A stretch of DNA of 64,000 bases from Pseudomonas citri (GTDB lineage Bacteria > Pseudomonadota > Gammaproteobacteria > Pseudomonadales > Pseudomonadaceae), in the NCBI RefSeq assembly GCF_025336485.1, contig NZ_JAODAB010000003.1, forward strand, positions 186,001 to 250,000. The letters are read 5' to 3'. Shown piece after piece: positions 10,379-18,811 of the stretch; within the stretch, counting starts at the first letter, position 1; the number at the start of each line of letters is the position of its first letter. The position numbers and the translations under genes were made by a program. The notes under the pieces were generated by a model. The model had not been told where the DNA came from. It was given only the letters and a program-made list of their open reading frames with translations, and made no database searches.

Positions 10379-11386
10379 TCAAATTGCGCCCATCGCCGCA
10401 CGCTCCGCGACATGGCCCAGGCTGTCGAAATTGATGTTGGCACCGGAATCGATCGCCACCAGGGTCTGGCCGCGCGCGCCCGTGCGGGCGACGTACTGCT
10501 TGATGGCTGCCACCGCCAGCGCCCCCGAAGGCTCGGTGATGGCGCGGGTGTCGTCATAAATGTCCTTGATCGCCGCGCACAGTTGGTCGTTGGTCACGGT
10601 CATCACCTCATCCACACAGAAACGGCAGACATCGAAGCCATGAGCCCCGATCTGGGCCACGGCTACACCGTCGGCAAAAGTGCCCACCTGCGCGAGGCGC
10701 ACCCGCTCCCCGGCCGCCAGCGCAGCCTGGAGACACGCCGAGTGCTGCGATTCGACACCGATGATGCGCACATCCGGGCGCAGATACTTGACGTAGGCGG
10801 CGACCCCGGCGATCAGCCCACCGCCACCGACCGGCACGAAGATCGCATCCAATCGGCCTGGATGCTGGCGCAAGATCTCCATGGCGACGGTGCCCTGCCC
10901 GGCGATCACGTCCGGGTCATCGAACGGTGAAACGAATTCCCGTCCCGTCTGTTGTGCCAGTTCCAGCGCATGCGCCAGGGCAAACGGAAAGCTTTCCCCA
11001 TGTAGCACCGCCTCGGCGCCCAGGTTGCGCACGCCCTGCACTTTCAATTGCGGGGCGGTCCTGGGCATGACAATGCTGGCCGCGATCCCCAGCTCCCGTG
11101 CCGCCAGCGCGACACCTTGGGCATGATTGCCGGCTGACGCGGCGATAACGCCACGGGCACGCTGCTCCGGGGTCAGTTGCACGAGTTTGTTGTAGGCACC
11201 GCGGATCTTGAAGGAAAAGGTCGGTTGCAGGTCTTCACGCTTGAGCAGCACCTGGTTGCCCAGGGCTGCGGACAGCGCGGGGGCGACTTGCAGCGGCGTG
11301 CGCACGGCCAGTTGGTATACCGGCGCAGCGAGGATCTTCTTGACGTAGTGTTCCAGCAGGGCAAATTCGGTAGAGCTGAAGGTCAT
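10379..11386 (-). CDS. ilvA2: Threonine dehydratase, short form without ACT domains
   Basis: A 335-residue PLP-dependent enzyme that deaminates threonine to 2-oxobutanoate, the entry to isoleucine synthesis. The PLP lysine is Lys60 in FSFKIRGAYNK, and the phosphate-binding glycine loop is VPVGGGGL. The sequence resembles the biosynthetic IlvA catalytic half but stops just after the segment SGANINF..HVAERA, so the C-terminal ACT-like domains that confer isoleucine inhibition are absent. The start at 11386 has the ribosome site CAGGAG; an in-frame extension to 11569 runs through the attenuator and is not used. Without allosteric domains, control probably rests on the attenuator upstream. The symbol follows the P. 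aeruginosa paralogue naming. Confidence 0.85.
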   Translation of the reverse strand: MTFSSTEFALLEHYVKKILAAPVYQLAVRTPLQVAPALSAALGNQVLLKREDLQPTFSFKIRGAYNKLVQLTPEQRARGVIAASAGNHAQGVALAARELGIAASIVMPRTAPQLKVQGVRNLGAEAVLHGESFPFALAHALELAQQTGREFVSPFDDPDVIAGQGTVAMEILRQHPGRLDAIFVPVGGGGLIAGVAAYVKYLRPDVRIIGVESQHSACLQAALAAGERVRLAQVGTFADGVAVAQIGAHGFDVCRFCVDEVMTVTNDQLCAAIKDIYDDTRAITEPSGALAVAAIKQYVARTGARGQTLVAIDSGANINFDSLGHVAERAAMGAI

Positions 11387-11423
11387 GGCGGTCTCCTGGT
11401 TTGAACGAAGCCCGGGAGACAGA

Positions 11424-11450
11424 AAGAAAAAACCCGCCTCGAGGGCGGGT
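11424..11450 (-). terminator. Attenuator terminator upstream of ilvA2
   Basis: On the minus strand ACCCGCC-CTCGA-GGCGGGT (11432-11450) is followed by TTTTTTCTT, a strong intrinsic terminator located before ilvA2 rather than after a gene. Its first arm (CCCGCC) can pair instead with GGCGGG in the last codons of the leader peptide, giving an antiterminator. GGCGG in turn pairs with CCGCC further upstream in the leader (stem CCGCCAT / ATGGCGG). Confidence 0.8.
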
Positions 11451-11466
11451 TGGGTGCAGCCGTCAG

Positions 11467-11532
11467 CTAGCCCGCCATATAAGGAATGGCGGTAATAATG
11501 CTTGGCTGGCTGCGCAGTACGGTGGAAGTCAT
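11467..11532 (-). CDS. Leader peptide of the ilvA2 attenuator
   Basis: A 21-codon reading frame beginning MTSTVLRSQP and ending IPYMAG. It holds three Ile codons (two adjacent, ATT ATT), three Thr codons, one Val and one Leu just upstream of the alternative hairpins. The Ile-Ile-Thr run lies at codons 12-14, and codons 14-16 form the first arm of the stem CCGCCAT / ATGGCGG. A ribosome stalled for isoleucyl- or threonyl-tRNA would open that stem and allow antitermination. There is no ribosome site. The ATG is only 8 bases from the -10 element, so the message may be leaderless. It is too short for routine gene calling. Confidence 0.7.
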   Translation of the reverse strand: MTSTVLRSQPSIITAIPYMAG

Positions 11533-11540
11533 GGATGTGG

Positions 11541-11569
11541 AAATTAGCGGTGCGTTGATGGCAAGTCAA
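11541..11569 (-). promoter_or_regulatory. Sigma70 promoter of the ilvA2 leader
   Basis: On the minus strand TTGACT (11564-11569) and TAATTT (11541-11546) are separated by exactly 17 bases. The expected start falls at or 1-2 bases before the leader ATG at 11532. Confidence 0.7.
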
Positions 11570-11620
11570 TGGCGATATCCAGTGATATTCGCTTTTGTGG
11601 CAAAAGCTTCCGGCGTTGCG

Positions 11621-12769
11621 TCATTTAAGCCCGACTTTGTACAACGCCCCGTCGTCCTCATCCGTCAACACATACAAATAGCCGTCCGGCCCCTGGCGAA
11701 CGTCGCGGACGCGCGACTTGAGCTCACCCAGCAGACGCTCTTCATGGACGACCTTGTCCCCTTGCAGTTGCAGGCGGATCAACTGCCCGGGAACCAGTGC
11801 GCCAATGAACACGTTGTGCTGCCAGGCCTTGAAGCGATCATGGTCATAGAAGGCCATGCCGCTCACCCCGGGCGAGACCGGCCAGACGTGATGAGGGCCA
11901 ACGGCGCCTTCGACGTTCTTGCCCTGCGCCTCGGGAATCGGGGCACCGGAATAATTGATGCCGTGGGTCGCCAGCGGCCAGCCATAGTTCTTGCCGCGCT
12001 CGATGAGGTTCAACTCATCACCGCCCCTGGGTCCGTGCTCGTTCTCCCATAGCGTGCCATTCCACGGATTGAGGGCCGCACCCTGGGGATTACGCACGCC
12101 GTAGGCCCAGATCTCGGGCCGCACGTTCTTCTGGCCTACGAAAGGGTTGTCGTCCGGCACCTTGCCGTCGGGATAAACACGCACGATCTTGCCTTGCAGC
12201 TTGTCCAGGTCCTGGGCGGTGGGCCGCTCGTTGTTTTCCCCCAAGGTGATGAACAGATAACCGTCGCGGTCGAACACCAGTCGCGAACCGAAGTGGTTGC
12301 CGGTGGACAGCTTGGGCTGTTGGCGGAAAATCACCTCGAAATGTTCCAGCCTGCGTCGATCTTCAGACAACTGTCCACGCCCCACGGCAGTGCCGGCCTT
12401 GCCGTCTGCCCCGGCTTCGGCATAAGACAGGTAGACGGTGCGGTCTTGCTTGAAGTCCGGCGACAACACCACGTCCAACAGACCGCCCTGACCCTTGGCC
12501 CAGACCTCGGGCACCCCGCCCAAGGGGTCGGACAACTGGCCATCGGGGCTGACCACGCGCAGGTTGCCGGGACGCTCCGTCACCAGCATGCCTTGCTGGC
12601 CGGGCAAGAACGCCACGGACCAAGGGTGCTCCAGCCCCTTGACCACCGTGGTCACTTCCAGCGTGCCCTCCTCGCTCTTCAACGACTGGGTTTGCGCGGC
12701 GAGCACCGACGCAGACAGGGTCAGGACGGCGCTGGCACAGAATGCCGCCAGGCGGGTTTTACGCAACAT
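11621..12769 (-). CDS. PQQ-dependent sugar dehydrogenase, soluble aldose dehydrogenase type
   Basis: A 382-residue periplasmic protein of the glucose/sorbosone dehydrogenase six-bladed propeller family (YliI/Asd-like). The signal peptide spans residues 1-24, ending ASVLAAQ. Recognisable segments are LEHPWSVAFLP near the start, GNHFGSRLVFD, EIWAYGVRNPQGAA, and ENEHGPRGGDELNLI with its active-site and calcium-binding region. It likely oxidises aldose sugars and passes electrons to the respiratory chain through PQQ. The third in-frame ATG is chosen (12769) because the GAAGGA ribosome site is well spaced for it and too close to the ATG at 12775. No partner gene is adjacent. Confidence 0.85.
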   Translation of the reverse strand: MLRKTRLAAFCASAVLTLSASVLAAQTQSLKSEEGTLEVTTVVKGLEHPWSVAFLPGQQGMLVTERPGNLRVVSPDGQLSDPLGGVPEVWAKGQGGLLDVVLSPDFKQDRTVYLSYAEAGADGKAGTAVGRGQLSEDRRRLEHFEVIFRQQPKLSTGNHFGSRLVFDRDGYLFITLGENNERPTAQDLDKLQGKIVRVYPDGKVPDDNPFVGQKNVRPEIWAYGVRNPQGAALNPWNGTLWENEHGPRGGDELNLIERGKNYGWPLATHGINYSGAPIPEAQGKNVEGAVGPHHVWPVSPGVSGMAFYDHDRFKAWQHNVFIGALVPGQLIRLQLQGDKVVHEERLLGELKSRVRDVRQGPDGYLYVLTDEDDGALYKVGLK

Positions 12770-12807
12770 GCACATTTCCTTCTGTGGTGTTTAAAAAAGT
12801 ACAGAGC

Positions 12808-13146
12808 CTAGCGGTTGCCGTTCGGGTTCCTGGACGGCACAGGTGACTCGATAGTGGGTCGCGGCGAGCCCGGCGGCTGGCCGGAGCGTGGATAGCCGTT
12901 GCCGATGCCGCCATTTTCCAGGGTAGGCGGACGCGGCACAGGTACTGTCGGATTGTCATGAATCCGCGGCACATTGGGCTGGGTGCCCTGCATGCTATTG
13001 GGATTGGCCCGGTGTATCGGGCTGTTATAGGGATTGTTGTTGCCCGGCAGATTCTGGGCCAGCAGTACTGGGCCAGTGCTCGACGTGGCGGCCTGGGCAG
13101 CGGCGCTCAGTAGCAGCGCCGGGAGGATGATTGTCAGCCTGTTCAT
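12808..13146 (-). CDS. Small secreted Pro/Asn-rich protein
   Basis: 112 residues with a clear signal peptide (residues 1-20, ending AAAQAAT). The mature part is low in predicted structure and rich in Pro, Asn, Gly and Arg, for example RPPTLENGGIGNGYPRSGQP. No domain is recognised. It follows, in the direction of transcription, nothing co-directional nearby except the sugar dehydrogenase 38 bases downstream, so the two could share a transcript. The start at 13146 is chosen over the ORF start at 13182 because it gives the signal peptide. Function is unknown; export to the periplasm is the only inference. Confidence 0.65.
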   Translation of the reverse strand: MNRLTIILPALLLSAAAQAATSSTGPVLLAQNLPGNNNPYNSPIHRANPNSMQGTQPNVPRIHDNPTVPVPRPPTLENGGIGNGYPRSGQPPGSPRPTIESPVPSRNPNGNR

Positions 13147-13202
13147 ACGCGCACCTCTTGGATTCAGGCATATCGAAAGCACGCTACGCCGCAGGTTCGC
13201 CG

Positions 13203-13335
13203 CTGTTAAGAAATATTCCGGTGGTGCTGGTGTCGGCGACCTCTTCCCAGGGCGTGGATTTCGACTGGCTGGATAAACGCAGCATGGACCCGGTGGGCTA
13301 CAAACGGGTCAATAAGGTGACCGAGAACACAGGCG
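13203..13335 (+). pseudogene. Possible remnant of a response-regulator receiver domain
   Basis: In one forward frame this intergenic stretch reads IPVVLVSATSSQGVDFDWLD and then DPVGYKRVNK, with strongly G/C-ending codons, as in real genes. It resembles the end of a CheY-like receiver (strand beta-4 VVLVSAT and a KPV-like loop here read as KRV). There is no start codon or upstream half, and the frame runs on into the antisense of lpxO. It could also be coincidence. Confidence 0.3.
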
Positions 13336-13344
13336 CTCCCGGGT

Positions 13345-14244
13345 TCAAATCCAGACGAAGATCGCCAGCAACCCACCGAAAAACGCCCACTTCTGCACGT
13401 AATACAGCGTGCGGTTACGCTTCTTCAGTGCCTTGCCTTGCAGGCGGATCTTGTACAGCCTGGAAAACGCCCGGTTCAAGCCGCCAGTCTTGTCGCCGGC
13501 ATCGTTGGGGGCGCCGGCCGCGGCCATCACGGTGCGGCTGAACCAGCGGTTGAACGCCGTGGCCCAGCGAAACTTCATCGGCCGCTCCACATCGCAGAAC
13601 AAAATGATGCGGTTCTGGGTGGTTGTGTTCTCGGCGTAATGGATGAATGTTTCGTCGAACATCACCGCTTCCCCATCCCGCCAATGGTAGCGCTCGCCAT
13701 CGACGTCGATGTAGCAGCCGGCGTCGTTGGGCGTTTCCAGCCCCAGGTGATAGCGATACGAACCGGCATACGGGTCGCGATGGCGGACCAACTTGGACCC
13801 TGGCGGCAATTCGGCGAACATCGCAGCCTTGATCGAACCGATGCCTTGCACCAGCTCGGTGGTGCGTGGGCACAATTTCATCGCCGAAGGATGGCTGTCG
13901 CCGTACCACTTCAGATAGAAACGTTTCCAGCCGGTTTTGAAGAAAGAATTGAAACCCAGGTCGTCGTATTGGTTGGAACGCTTGATCTCACCGGCCTGCA
14001 ACAACTGCTGGCCTTCAGCGCGGATCTGCTCCCAATTGGCCTGCAACGGACTCAGGTCCGGGAATTGCCCAGGGTCCAGGAACGCTCTGTTGGGCCATTT
14101 CGAGCACAGGTACAACAGGCAATTGATCGGCGCGAGAAAAGATGAGTGATCACTCAACTGGCGCCCGAGCTTATGCCGTACGCGTCCCCGCAGGTGCACG
14201 TAGCCGATGGACAGGAGGTAGATCGCGACGATGAACAGTTTCAC
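13345..14244 (-). CDS. lpxO: Lipid A hydroxylase LpxO (aspartyl/asparaginyl beta-hydroxylase family)
   Basis: A 299-residue inner-membrane-associated Fe(II)/2-oxoglutarate dioxygenase that 2-hydroxylates a secondary acyl chain of lipid A. There are hydrophobic anchors at the N terminus (residues 1-17) and the C terminus (WAFFGGLLAIFVWI). The iron ligands are in HRDPYAGSYRYHLGL (HxD) and the later histidine of FDETFIHYAEN, and the 2-oxoglutarate arginine is in NRIILFCDVERP. Length and order match LpxO of P. aeruginosa and Salmonella. It is transcribed alone, away from ybiT. Confidence 0.92.
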   Translation of the reverse strand: MKLFIVAIYLLSIGYVHLRGRVRHKLGRQLSDHSSFLAPINCLLYLCSKWPNRAFLDPGQFPDLSPLQANWEQIRAEGQQLLQAGEIKRSNQYDDLGFNSFFKTGWKRFYLKWYGDSHPSAMKLCPRTTELVQGIGSIKAAMFAELPPGSKLVRHRDPYAGSYRYHLGLETPNDAGCYIDVDGERYHWRDGEAVMFDETFIHYAENTTTQNRIILFCDVERPMKFRWATAFNRWFSRTVMAAAGAPNDAGDKTGGLNRAFSRLYKIRLQGKALKKRNRTLYYVQKWAFFGGLLAIFVWI

Positions 14245-14652
14245 AGAAGTCCGTCACACAGCAGGAGTGAACAGGCTGCCTCCCCCGGCCAGCCGAGCGG
14301 CAAAGGGGACGGCATCGATGGAGGTGGCATTTTAGTCACAGTTCGTAACCGAAAGTTAACCCTCTGTTGTGAAAAACTGTCTTGCTTCGGCAATACCCTA
14401 TCGTTAATGCGGCCAGACCAGTACAATCGCCGCCAAATTATGCGCCCCCCTTTTGGCCGATGCCGCGAACCTGGCTTCGGCGCGCTCGCACTCGGGCCTG
14501 GCGCTCCGTATGCAGCTGTCCTCTTATGCCGGAAGGACCCTTGCGCTTGCGACCGCGTCATCTTCTTCGCGCGGACCGCATCGACGCAGACAAGGTACTG
14601 AACAGGTACTGCCGCACCCTTAGCTACTCTGAATGTTCCGCAGGATAAACCT
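14245..14652. other. Intergenic lpxO-ybiT region with a probable long ABC-F leader
   Basis: No convincing gene. A -10-like TACAAT at 14423-14428 (no good -35) would give a GC-rich, structured leader of more than 200 bases before the TTG start of the ABC-F gene. Several short open frames with ATG starts lie in it (for example from 14440). ABC-F genes are often controlled by leader translation, but I could not identify a definite terminator/antiterminator pair. The lpxO promoter must also lie here. Confidence 0.35.
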
Positions 14653-16239
14653 TTGATCTCTACAGCTAACATCACCATGCAGTTCGGCGCCAAGCCGCTG
14701 TTCGAAAACGTTTCGGTCAAGTTTGGCGCGGGTAACCGCTACGGCCTGATCGGCGCCAACGGTTGCGGCAAGTCGACCTTCATGAAGATCCTTGGCAGCG
14801 ACCTCGAGCCGTCCGGCGGCCAGGTGATGCTCGAGCCGAACGTGCGCCTGGGTAAGCTGCGCCAGGACCAGTTCGCCTACGAACAATTCACCGTGATCGA
14901 CACGGTGATCATGGGCCACGAGGAGTTGTGGAGGGTCAAGGCCGAGCGTGATCGCATCTACTCGCTGCCGGAAATGACCGAAGAAGACGGCATGGCCGTG
15001 GCCGAGCTGGAAACCGAGTTCGCCGAAATGGACGGCTACACCGCCGAATCCCGCGCCGGTGAACTGCTGCTGGGCCTGGGTATTCCATTGGAACAGCATT
15101 TCGGCCCGATGACCGAAGTCGCGCCAGGCTGGAAACTGCGGGTGTTGCTCGCCCAGGCGCTGTTCTCCGATCCGGAAGTACTGTTGCTCGACGAACCGAC
15201 CAACCACCTGGACATCAACACCATCCGCTGGCTGGAAAACATCCTCACGGCGCGTAACAGCACCATGATCATCATTTCCCACGACCGGCACTTCCTCAAC
15301 AGCGTCTGCACCCACATGGCCGACCTGGACTACGGTGAGCTGCGCCTGTTCCCAGGCAACTACGATGAGTACATGATCGCGGCCACCCAGTCCCGCGAGC
15401 AGCTGCTTTCGGACAACGCCAAGAAGAAAGCCCAGATCGCCGAGCTGCAGACCTTCGTCAGCCGCTTCTCGGCCAACGCCTCGAAAGCCAAGCAGGCCAC
15501 TTCCCGCGCCAAGCAGATCGACAAGATCCAGCTGGCCGAGGTCAAGCCGTCGAGCCGCGTGAGCCCGTTTATCCGCTTCGAACAGACCAAGAAGCTGCAT
15601 CGCCAGGCGGTCACCGTCGAGCGCATGTCCAAGGGCTTCGAGGGCAAGACCCTGTTCAAGAACTTCAGCTTCACGGTCGAAGCCGGCGAGCGTGTGGCAA
15701 TCATCGGCCCCAACGGTATTGGCAAGACCACCTTGCTGCGTACCCTGATGGGCGAGCTGACCCCGGACGCCGGCGCGGTGAAATGGACCGAAAGTGCTGA
15801 ACTGGGCTACTACGCCCAGGACCATGCCCACGATTTCGAAGACGATGTCAGCCTGTTCGAGTGGATGGGCCAGTGGACCCAAGGCGAGCAGATGATCCGG
15901 GGCACCCTGGGCCGCATGCTGTTCTCCAACGACGAGATCCTCAAGTCGGTCAAGGTCATCTCCGGTGGTGAACAAGGTCGCATGCTGTTCGGCAAGCTGA
16001 TCCTGCAAAAGCCCAACGTCCTGGTCATGGACGAACCGACCAACCACCTGGATATGGAATCCATCGAAGCGCTGAACCTGGCGCTGGAAAACTACCCGGG
16101 CACGCTGATCTTCGTCAGCCACGACCGTGAGTTCGTATCGTCCCTGGCCACCCGCATCATCGAGCTGAGCGCCGACGGTGTGGTTGACTTCAGCGGTACC
16201 TACGACGATTACCTGCGCAGCCAGGGTGTGATGTTCTAA
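14653..16239 (+). CDS. ybiT: ABC-F family ribosome-associated ATPase (YbiT-like)
   Basis: 528 residues with two ABC ATPase domains and no membrane segment. The first Walker A is GANGCGKST (about 34-42) with Walker [13 protein letters not shown]; the second is GPNGIGKTT with [12 protein letters not shown]. The charged linker between them (about 235-310) is the P-site tRNA-interaction motif. ABC-F proteins bind the ribosomal E site and modulate translation. The start is a TTG at 14653, 7 bases after AGGA; no ATG fits the conserved N terminus. The closest relatives are the YbiT class. Confidence 0.9.
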   Translation: MISTANITMQFGAKPLFENVSVKFGAGNRYGLIGANGCGKSTFMKILGSDLEPSGGQVMLEPNVRLGKLRQDQFAYEQFTVIDTVIMGHEELWRVKAERDRIYSLPEMTEEDGMAVAELETEFAEMDGYTAESRAGELLLGLGIPLEQHFGPMTEVAPGWKLRVLLAQALFSDPEVLLLDEPTNHLDINTIRWLENILTARNSTMIIISHDRHFLNSVCTHMADLDYGELRLFPGNYDEYMIAATQSREQLLSDNAKKKAQIAELQTFVSRFSANASKAKQATSRAKQIDKIQLAEVKPSSRVSPFIRFEQTKKLHRQAVTVERMSKGFEGKTLFKNFSFTVEAGERVAIIGPNGIGKTTLLRTLMGELTPDAGAVKWTESAELGYYAQDHAHDFEDDVSLFEWMGQWTQGEQMIRGTLGRMLFSNDEILKSVKVISGGEQGRMLFGKLILQKPNVLVMDEPTNHLDMESIEALNLALENYPGTLIFVSHDREFVSSLATRIIELSADGVVDFSGTYDDYLRSQGVMF

Positions 16240-16276
16240 AGACAGCCCCGAGCGGTAAGCCTCAAGCTGCAAGTGA

Positions 16277-16306
16277 AAGCCCTGTCCGTTGTGACAGGGC
16301 TTTTTT
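16277..16306 (+). terminator. Rho-independent terminator of ybiT
   Basis: AAGCCCTGTC (16277-16286) pairs with GACAGGGCTT (16293-16302), loop CGTTGT, followed by TTTTTT. It lies 38 bases after the ybiT stop. Confidence 0.9.
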
Positions 16307-16401
16307 GCAGCACCTTCAAAGTCCATTTAGTTAGCCTGCTTTCTTTTCTCCCCGCCGCGCGCCATGATGAGGCTCTCCTGCCGCCGCCCGCGAACGAGCC
16401 C

Positions 16402-17595
16402 ATGTCGACGCATCAACCTGCCCCCAGCTCGCTGTCGATCACCCTGCAGATCGTCTCCATCGTCTTCTATACCTTCATCGCCTTCCTCTGCATCGGCCTG
16501 CCGATTGCCGTGTTGCCGGGCTATGTCCATGAGCAATTGGGCTTCAGCGCGGTGGTGGCGGGGTTGACCATCGGTTCCCAGTACCTGGCCACCCTGCTCA
16601 GCCGCCCCATGGCCGGACGGCTGTCGGACAGCGTCGGCACCAAACGGGCGATCGTCTATGGATTGTCGGGGATCGTGCTCAGTGGCGTGCTGACGCTGCT
16701 CTCGACCTTGTTGCAGAGCCTGCCCCTGACCAGCCTGCTGATCCTGATTGGCGGTCGCCTGTTGCTCGGCGCGGCCCAGGGGTTGATTGGCGTGGGCACG
16801 ATCAGTTGGTGCATGGGCCAGGTGGGCGTGGAACACACCGCCCGCTCGATTTCCTGGAATGGCATTGCGTCCTACGGCGCCATCGCCATCGGCGCCCCGC
16901 TGGGAGTGGTGATGGTTGGCGCGCTCGGTTTCGCCAGCCTGGGGCTCGCGCTGTCCTTGCTAGCCGCAGCGGCACTGCTGATGATCCGCCACAAACCGTC
17001 GGTACCGGTCGTTCGCGGTGAACGCTTACCCTTCCGGGCGGTTTTCGGACGCATCGCGCCGTATGGGACAAGCCTGTGCCTGGCGTCGATCGGCTACGGC
17101 ACCCTCACCACGTTCATCACCCTGTTCTACATCAGCCGCGGCTGGACCGGCGCGGCGTGGTGCCTGACGGTGTTTGGCGTCTGTTTCATCCTGTCGCGGT
17201 TGCTGTTCATTTCCAGCATCGCGCGTTTCGGCGGTTTCAACTCCGCCATCGCCTGCATGAGCATCGAGACCCTCGGGCTGGTGTTGCTGTGGCTGGCGCC
17301 CAGCACGGCCTTCGCACTGGTGGGCGCAGGGTTGGCGGGTTTCGGGTTGTCGCTGGTGTACCCGGCGCTCGGCGTGGAAGCCATCAAGCAAGTGCCCAAC
17401 ACCAGCCGGGGCGCGGGGTTGAGCGCCTACGCGGTGTTCTTCGACCTGGCGCTGGCGATTGCTGGCCCATTGATGGGCGCGGTGGCCTTGAACCTGGGCT
17501 ATTCGTCAATTTTCTTCTGTGCCGCGCTGCTGTCCATCATCGGCCTGGGCTTGACCCTGCTGCTGCGCCGCCGGGCTACAGAAACCGCTTATTGA
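16402..17595 (+). CDS. MFS transporter of the YhhS/YfcJ type
   Basis: 397 residues with about 12 membrane segments. The N-terminal half has GLPIAVLPGYVHEQLGFSAVVAG and the MFS loop SRPMAGRLSDSVGTKRAI; the second half has the matching SLVYPALGVEAIKQVP. These segments match E. coli YhhS/YfcJ, putative drug or sugar efflux proteins with no firm substrate. The start at 16402 is preferred over an extension to 16273 that would overlap the ybiT terminator. The gene converges with the hydrolase and overlaps its stop by 7 bases. Confidence 0.85.
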   Translation: MSTHQPAPSSLSITLQIVSIVFYTFIAFLCIGLPIAVLPGYVHEQLGFSAVVAGLTIGSQYLATLLSRPMAGRLSDSVGTKRAIVYGLSGIVLSGVLTLLSTLLQSLPLTSLLILIGGRLLLGAAQGLIGVGTISWCMGQVGVEHTARSISWNGIASYGAIAIGAPLGVVMVGALGFASLGLALSLLAAAALLMIRHKPSVPVVRGERLPFRAVFGRIAPYGTSLCLASIGYGTLTTFITLFYISRGWTGAAWCLTVFGVCFILSRLLFISSIARFGGFNSAIACMSIETLGLVLLWLAPSTAFALVGAGLAGFGLSLVYPALGVEAIKQVPNTSRGAGLSAYAVFFDLALAIAGPLMGAVALNLGYSSIFFCAALLSIIGLGLTLLLRRRATETAY

Positions 17596-18626
17596 TCGGC
17601 CGTGCGCATGCCGGCCCGACTCGGTTTGCCCAAGGCCTGGCTGAAAAAACGACTGGCCTCGGAGATCATCGTGCGATGGATGTCCTTGCGGTCGACACCG
17701 TCGGCATCGGTGCACAAGGCGGGCATCGCCGCGATCTGCTCATCGGTGCACGGCGCCAGGAACACAAAGTGCCCAGCCCCCACCAAGGTCTTGAAATCCG
17801 GCGCGATGGGCAGCTTGCGGGCCAACGCGGCGGCATTCTTGTCAAAAGCCACCAATTTGTCGCCGTCCCCACTGTAGAGCAGCACCGGCACATGAACGTC
17901 GGCCAGGGTGTGACGGCCGAACTTCAGGCTCAACGGTGCCATCAGCAGCAATGCCCGGACCCTGCTGTCAGCCACCGGTTGCAGATCGTCACGATCAACC
18001 ACCAGCTCGCCCTGGGTGTTGCAGGCATCGCGGTCATCCGGGCGCTCCTGGCAATAACGACGCAAGCGATTGAGGTCCGGGGTGGCCCCCGACAGGATCA
18101 GCGCTGTCTCGCCACCGGCCGAATAACCGATCACGCCAACCTGGTCGGCATTGACGAACGGGGAAAGCATCGGGTCATTGAGCGTCGCGGTGATGGCTTC
18201 GGAGATCTGGATCGGCCGTCCGTACAGGTTGCTGAGGGTACCGAGCCGGCTGTGATCCTGGACGTTGTCGCCGGGGTGGATCACCGCCACCACGACAAAG
18301 CCCTTGCGCGCCAGGGAAGTCGCCAGGTCATGCAAGGCCAGCGGCGTACCCGTGTTGCCGTGGGACAGCATCAGCAGCGGAAAGCGGCCAATGGCGATCT
18401 TGGCGTCTGGCGCTGCATCGATCTGGTAACCGCCCAACGGGCTGGTCTGTTCTTTATCGGTCGAGGGATAGAACGCAATGGCATGCATCGGCTGCCGATC
18501 CAAGGGATCGAGGAAGCTGAGTTCATGAAAACCGGCGCTCCAATGCGGATGCAACCCCGGTGCGGCCTGCACTGGAGCGAAACTGGCAAACAAGCAAAGC
18601 AGCAACGCTGCACCAAAACGTGTCAT
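17589..18626 (-). CDS. Secreted alpha/beta hydrolase
   Basis: 345 residues with a signal peptide (1-21, ending PVQAAP). The alpha/beta-hydrolase fold has LLMLSHGNTGTP (oxyanion region), the nucleophile elbow GYSAGGET, and a late catalytic histidine in VGAGHFVFLAPC. It resembles the dienelactone hydrolase/chlorophyllase-like and platelet-activating-factor acetylhydrolase-like group. Four cysteines (CQER..CNTQ and APCTD..ALCTD) may form disulfides, in keeping with a periplasmic location. The substrate is unknown. The start at 18626 gives the signal peptide; an in-frame extension runs to 18743. Confidence 0.8.
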   Translation of the reverse strand: MTRFGAALLLCLFASFAPVQAAPGLHPHWSAGFHELSFLDPLDRQPMHAIAFYPSTDKEQTSPLGGYQIDAAPDAKIAIGRFPLLMLSHGNTGTPLALHDLATSLARKGFVVVAVIHPGDNVQDHSRLGTLSNLYGRPIQISEAITATLNDPMLSPFVNADQVGVIGYSAGGETALILSGATPDLNRLRRYCQERPDDRDACNTQGELVVDRDDLQPVADSRVRALLLMAPLSLKFGRHTLADVHVPVLLYSGDGDKLVAFDKNAAALARKLPIAPDFKTLVGAGHFVFLAPCTDEQIAAMPALCTDADGVDRKDIHRTMISEASRFFSQALGKPSRAGMRTADQ

Positions 18627-18811
18627 CGAATCTTCCACCTTCACCAGCGCACGGGAAGGCCCCGCCGCTCGCACATTTGGCCGTGCATAACCTGCGCCAG
18701 AAACCCCGGCGCCAAATGCAGCGAAACCCTGCATCCCGGCCATCCAATGACGACGAGAATACAGGGTTTTGCGAAGGTTGCCCCGAAGAGCTTGGTGTCT
18801 TTGCGCAAGCC

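Noticed and set aside
14620..16326. 568-codon frame antisense to the ABC-F gene
   Set aside because: Mirror of a gene with intact Walker motifs; no ribosome site or family match.
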